Below are positions 63,821-64,000 of a DNA stretch of 64,000 bases, in pieces. The stretch is from JAWKRB01 sp041389885 (GTDB lineage Bacteria > Myxococcota_A > Polyangia > Polyangiales > Ga0077539). A program made the translations under genes and the position numbers. The stretch's first letter is position 1. Each line of letters starts with the position of its first letter. Below the pieces are notes generated by a model that was given only the letters and a program-made list of their open reading frames with translations, did no database searches and was not told the origin of the DNA. Location: NCBI GenBank assembly GCA_041389885.1, contig JAWKRB010000005.1:310001-374000 (forward strand), read 5' to 3'.

Positions 63821-64000
63821 GTGACGAGGAACCACCTCCCGCTCCTCGCGGCCCGCGAAGCCGCGACGTCTCGGTGCACCTACTGCCCCAAGCTCTGCCG
63901 CCCGGCCTGCCCGGTCGGCACCGCCGAGGCCCGCGAGACCGCGACCCCCTGGGGCGTCATGCGCGCCCTCGGCCAGCTCACCACCGACCCCGCCCTCGCC
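63821..64000 (+). CDS. Fe-S oxidoreductase (heterodisulfide-reductase/glycolate-oxidase type), cut by right edge
   Basis: Only the first 60 codons are in the window, starting at GTG 63821. They hold a CTYCPKLCRPACPVGTAEAR cluster, a four-Cys motif like those binding [4Fe-4S] in (Fe-S)-binding subunits of heterodisulfide-reductase or glycolate-oxidase type enzymes, then TPWGVMRALGQL. The frame is open to the edge. It is divergent from the Ser/Thr kinase with a 95-bp shared promoter gap. Confidence 0.7.
   Translation, partial: MTRNHLPLLAAREAATSRCTYCPKLCRPACPVGTAEARETATPWGVMRALGQLTTDPALA

Overview
The window is very GC-rich DNA (above 70% by eye) with dense, mostly short-spaced genes. It has no tRNA, rRNA or CRISPR array that I can see. 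The gene content points to a myxobacterium (Myxococcota, probably a Polyangiales-like lineage). The evidence is a secreted protein with a MYXO-CTERM-type tail, a Ser/Thr kinase with PEGA-like parts, a sigma-54 regulator, PilZ and cNMP-binding proteins, multihaem cytochromes, and many lipoproteins whose lipobox is followed by Asp/Pro/Val-rich spacers. The organism call is inference.

Layout. 1-3.5 kb: a frameshifted dabA (DUF2309) runs off the left edge, divergent from a SulP transporter. 3.5-6.4 kb: a histidine kinase and a sigma-54 response regulator, divergent. 6.4-11.0 kb: a dihydroorotate-dehydrogenase-like flavoprotein coupled to pyruvate:ferredoxin oxidoreductase. 11.1-18.5 kb: small coiled-coil protein, two overlapping cNMP-binding proteins, a phospholipase-D lipoprotein, a GFA-domain fusion, a DJ-1/PfpI protein and a secreted protein of unknown function. 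18.6-21.2 kb: an enlarged GlmS-like protein. 21.2-34.2 kb: coiled-coil protein, pentahaem cytochrome, 1-Cys peroxiredoxin, haem lipoprotein, PEGA protein, a disrupted N-acyl-D-amino-acid deacylase-like gene, an M1 peptidase and a pair of lipoproteins. 34.3-42.2 kb: ruvA, a Cys-rich protein, dps, an atypical kinase followed by a large GT-C-like membrane protein, and a haem lipoprotein.

42.2-44.7 kb is the most unusual part. A 442-bp palindromic, MITE-like element lies directly upstream of a two-gene operon. The first gene is an ABC/OLD-type AAA ATPase. The second overlaps it by 4 bp and encodes a small protein with a caspase/CHAT-like His-Cys dyad. The arrangement (sensor ATPase plus small hydrolytic effector) resembles two-gene anti-phage systems and is my best candidate for an undescribed system. 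A shorter copy of the element lies at 58.74-58.92 kb with no gene attached.

44.7-64.0 kb: lipoproteins, a DUF2723-type membrane glycosyltransferase, a GH24 lysozyme, lysC-lysA (preceded by a strong hairpin), a MYXO-CTERM protein with a degenerate zinc motif, a tightly overlapping pncB-amidase-pncC operon, the second element, a tandem PilZ protein, a secreted FAM20-like kinase, a membrane Ser/Thr kinase, and the start of an Fe-S oxidoreductase at the right edge.

Pathways that can be read together are inorganic-carbon uptake (dabA/sulP), pyruvate oxidation (PFOR), lysine/diaminopimelate synthesis (lysC-lysA), NAD salvage (pncB/pncC) and a possible defence module. Two genes (dabA, the deacylase) carry indels. 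Without reads I cannot tell decay from sequencing error.
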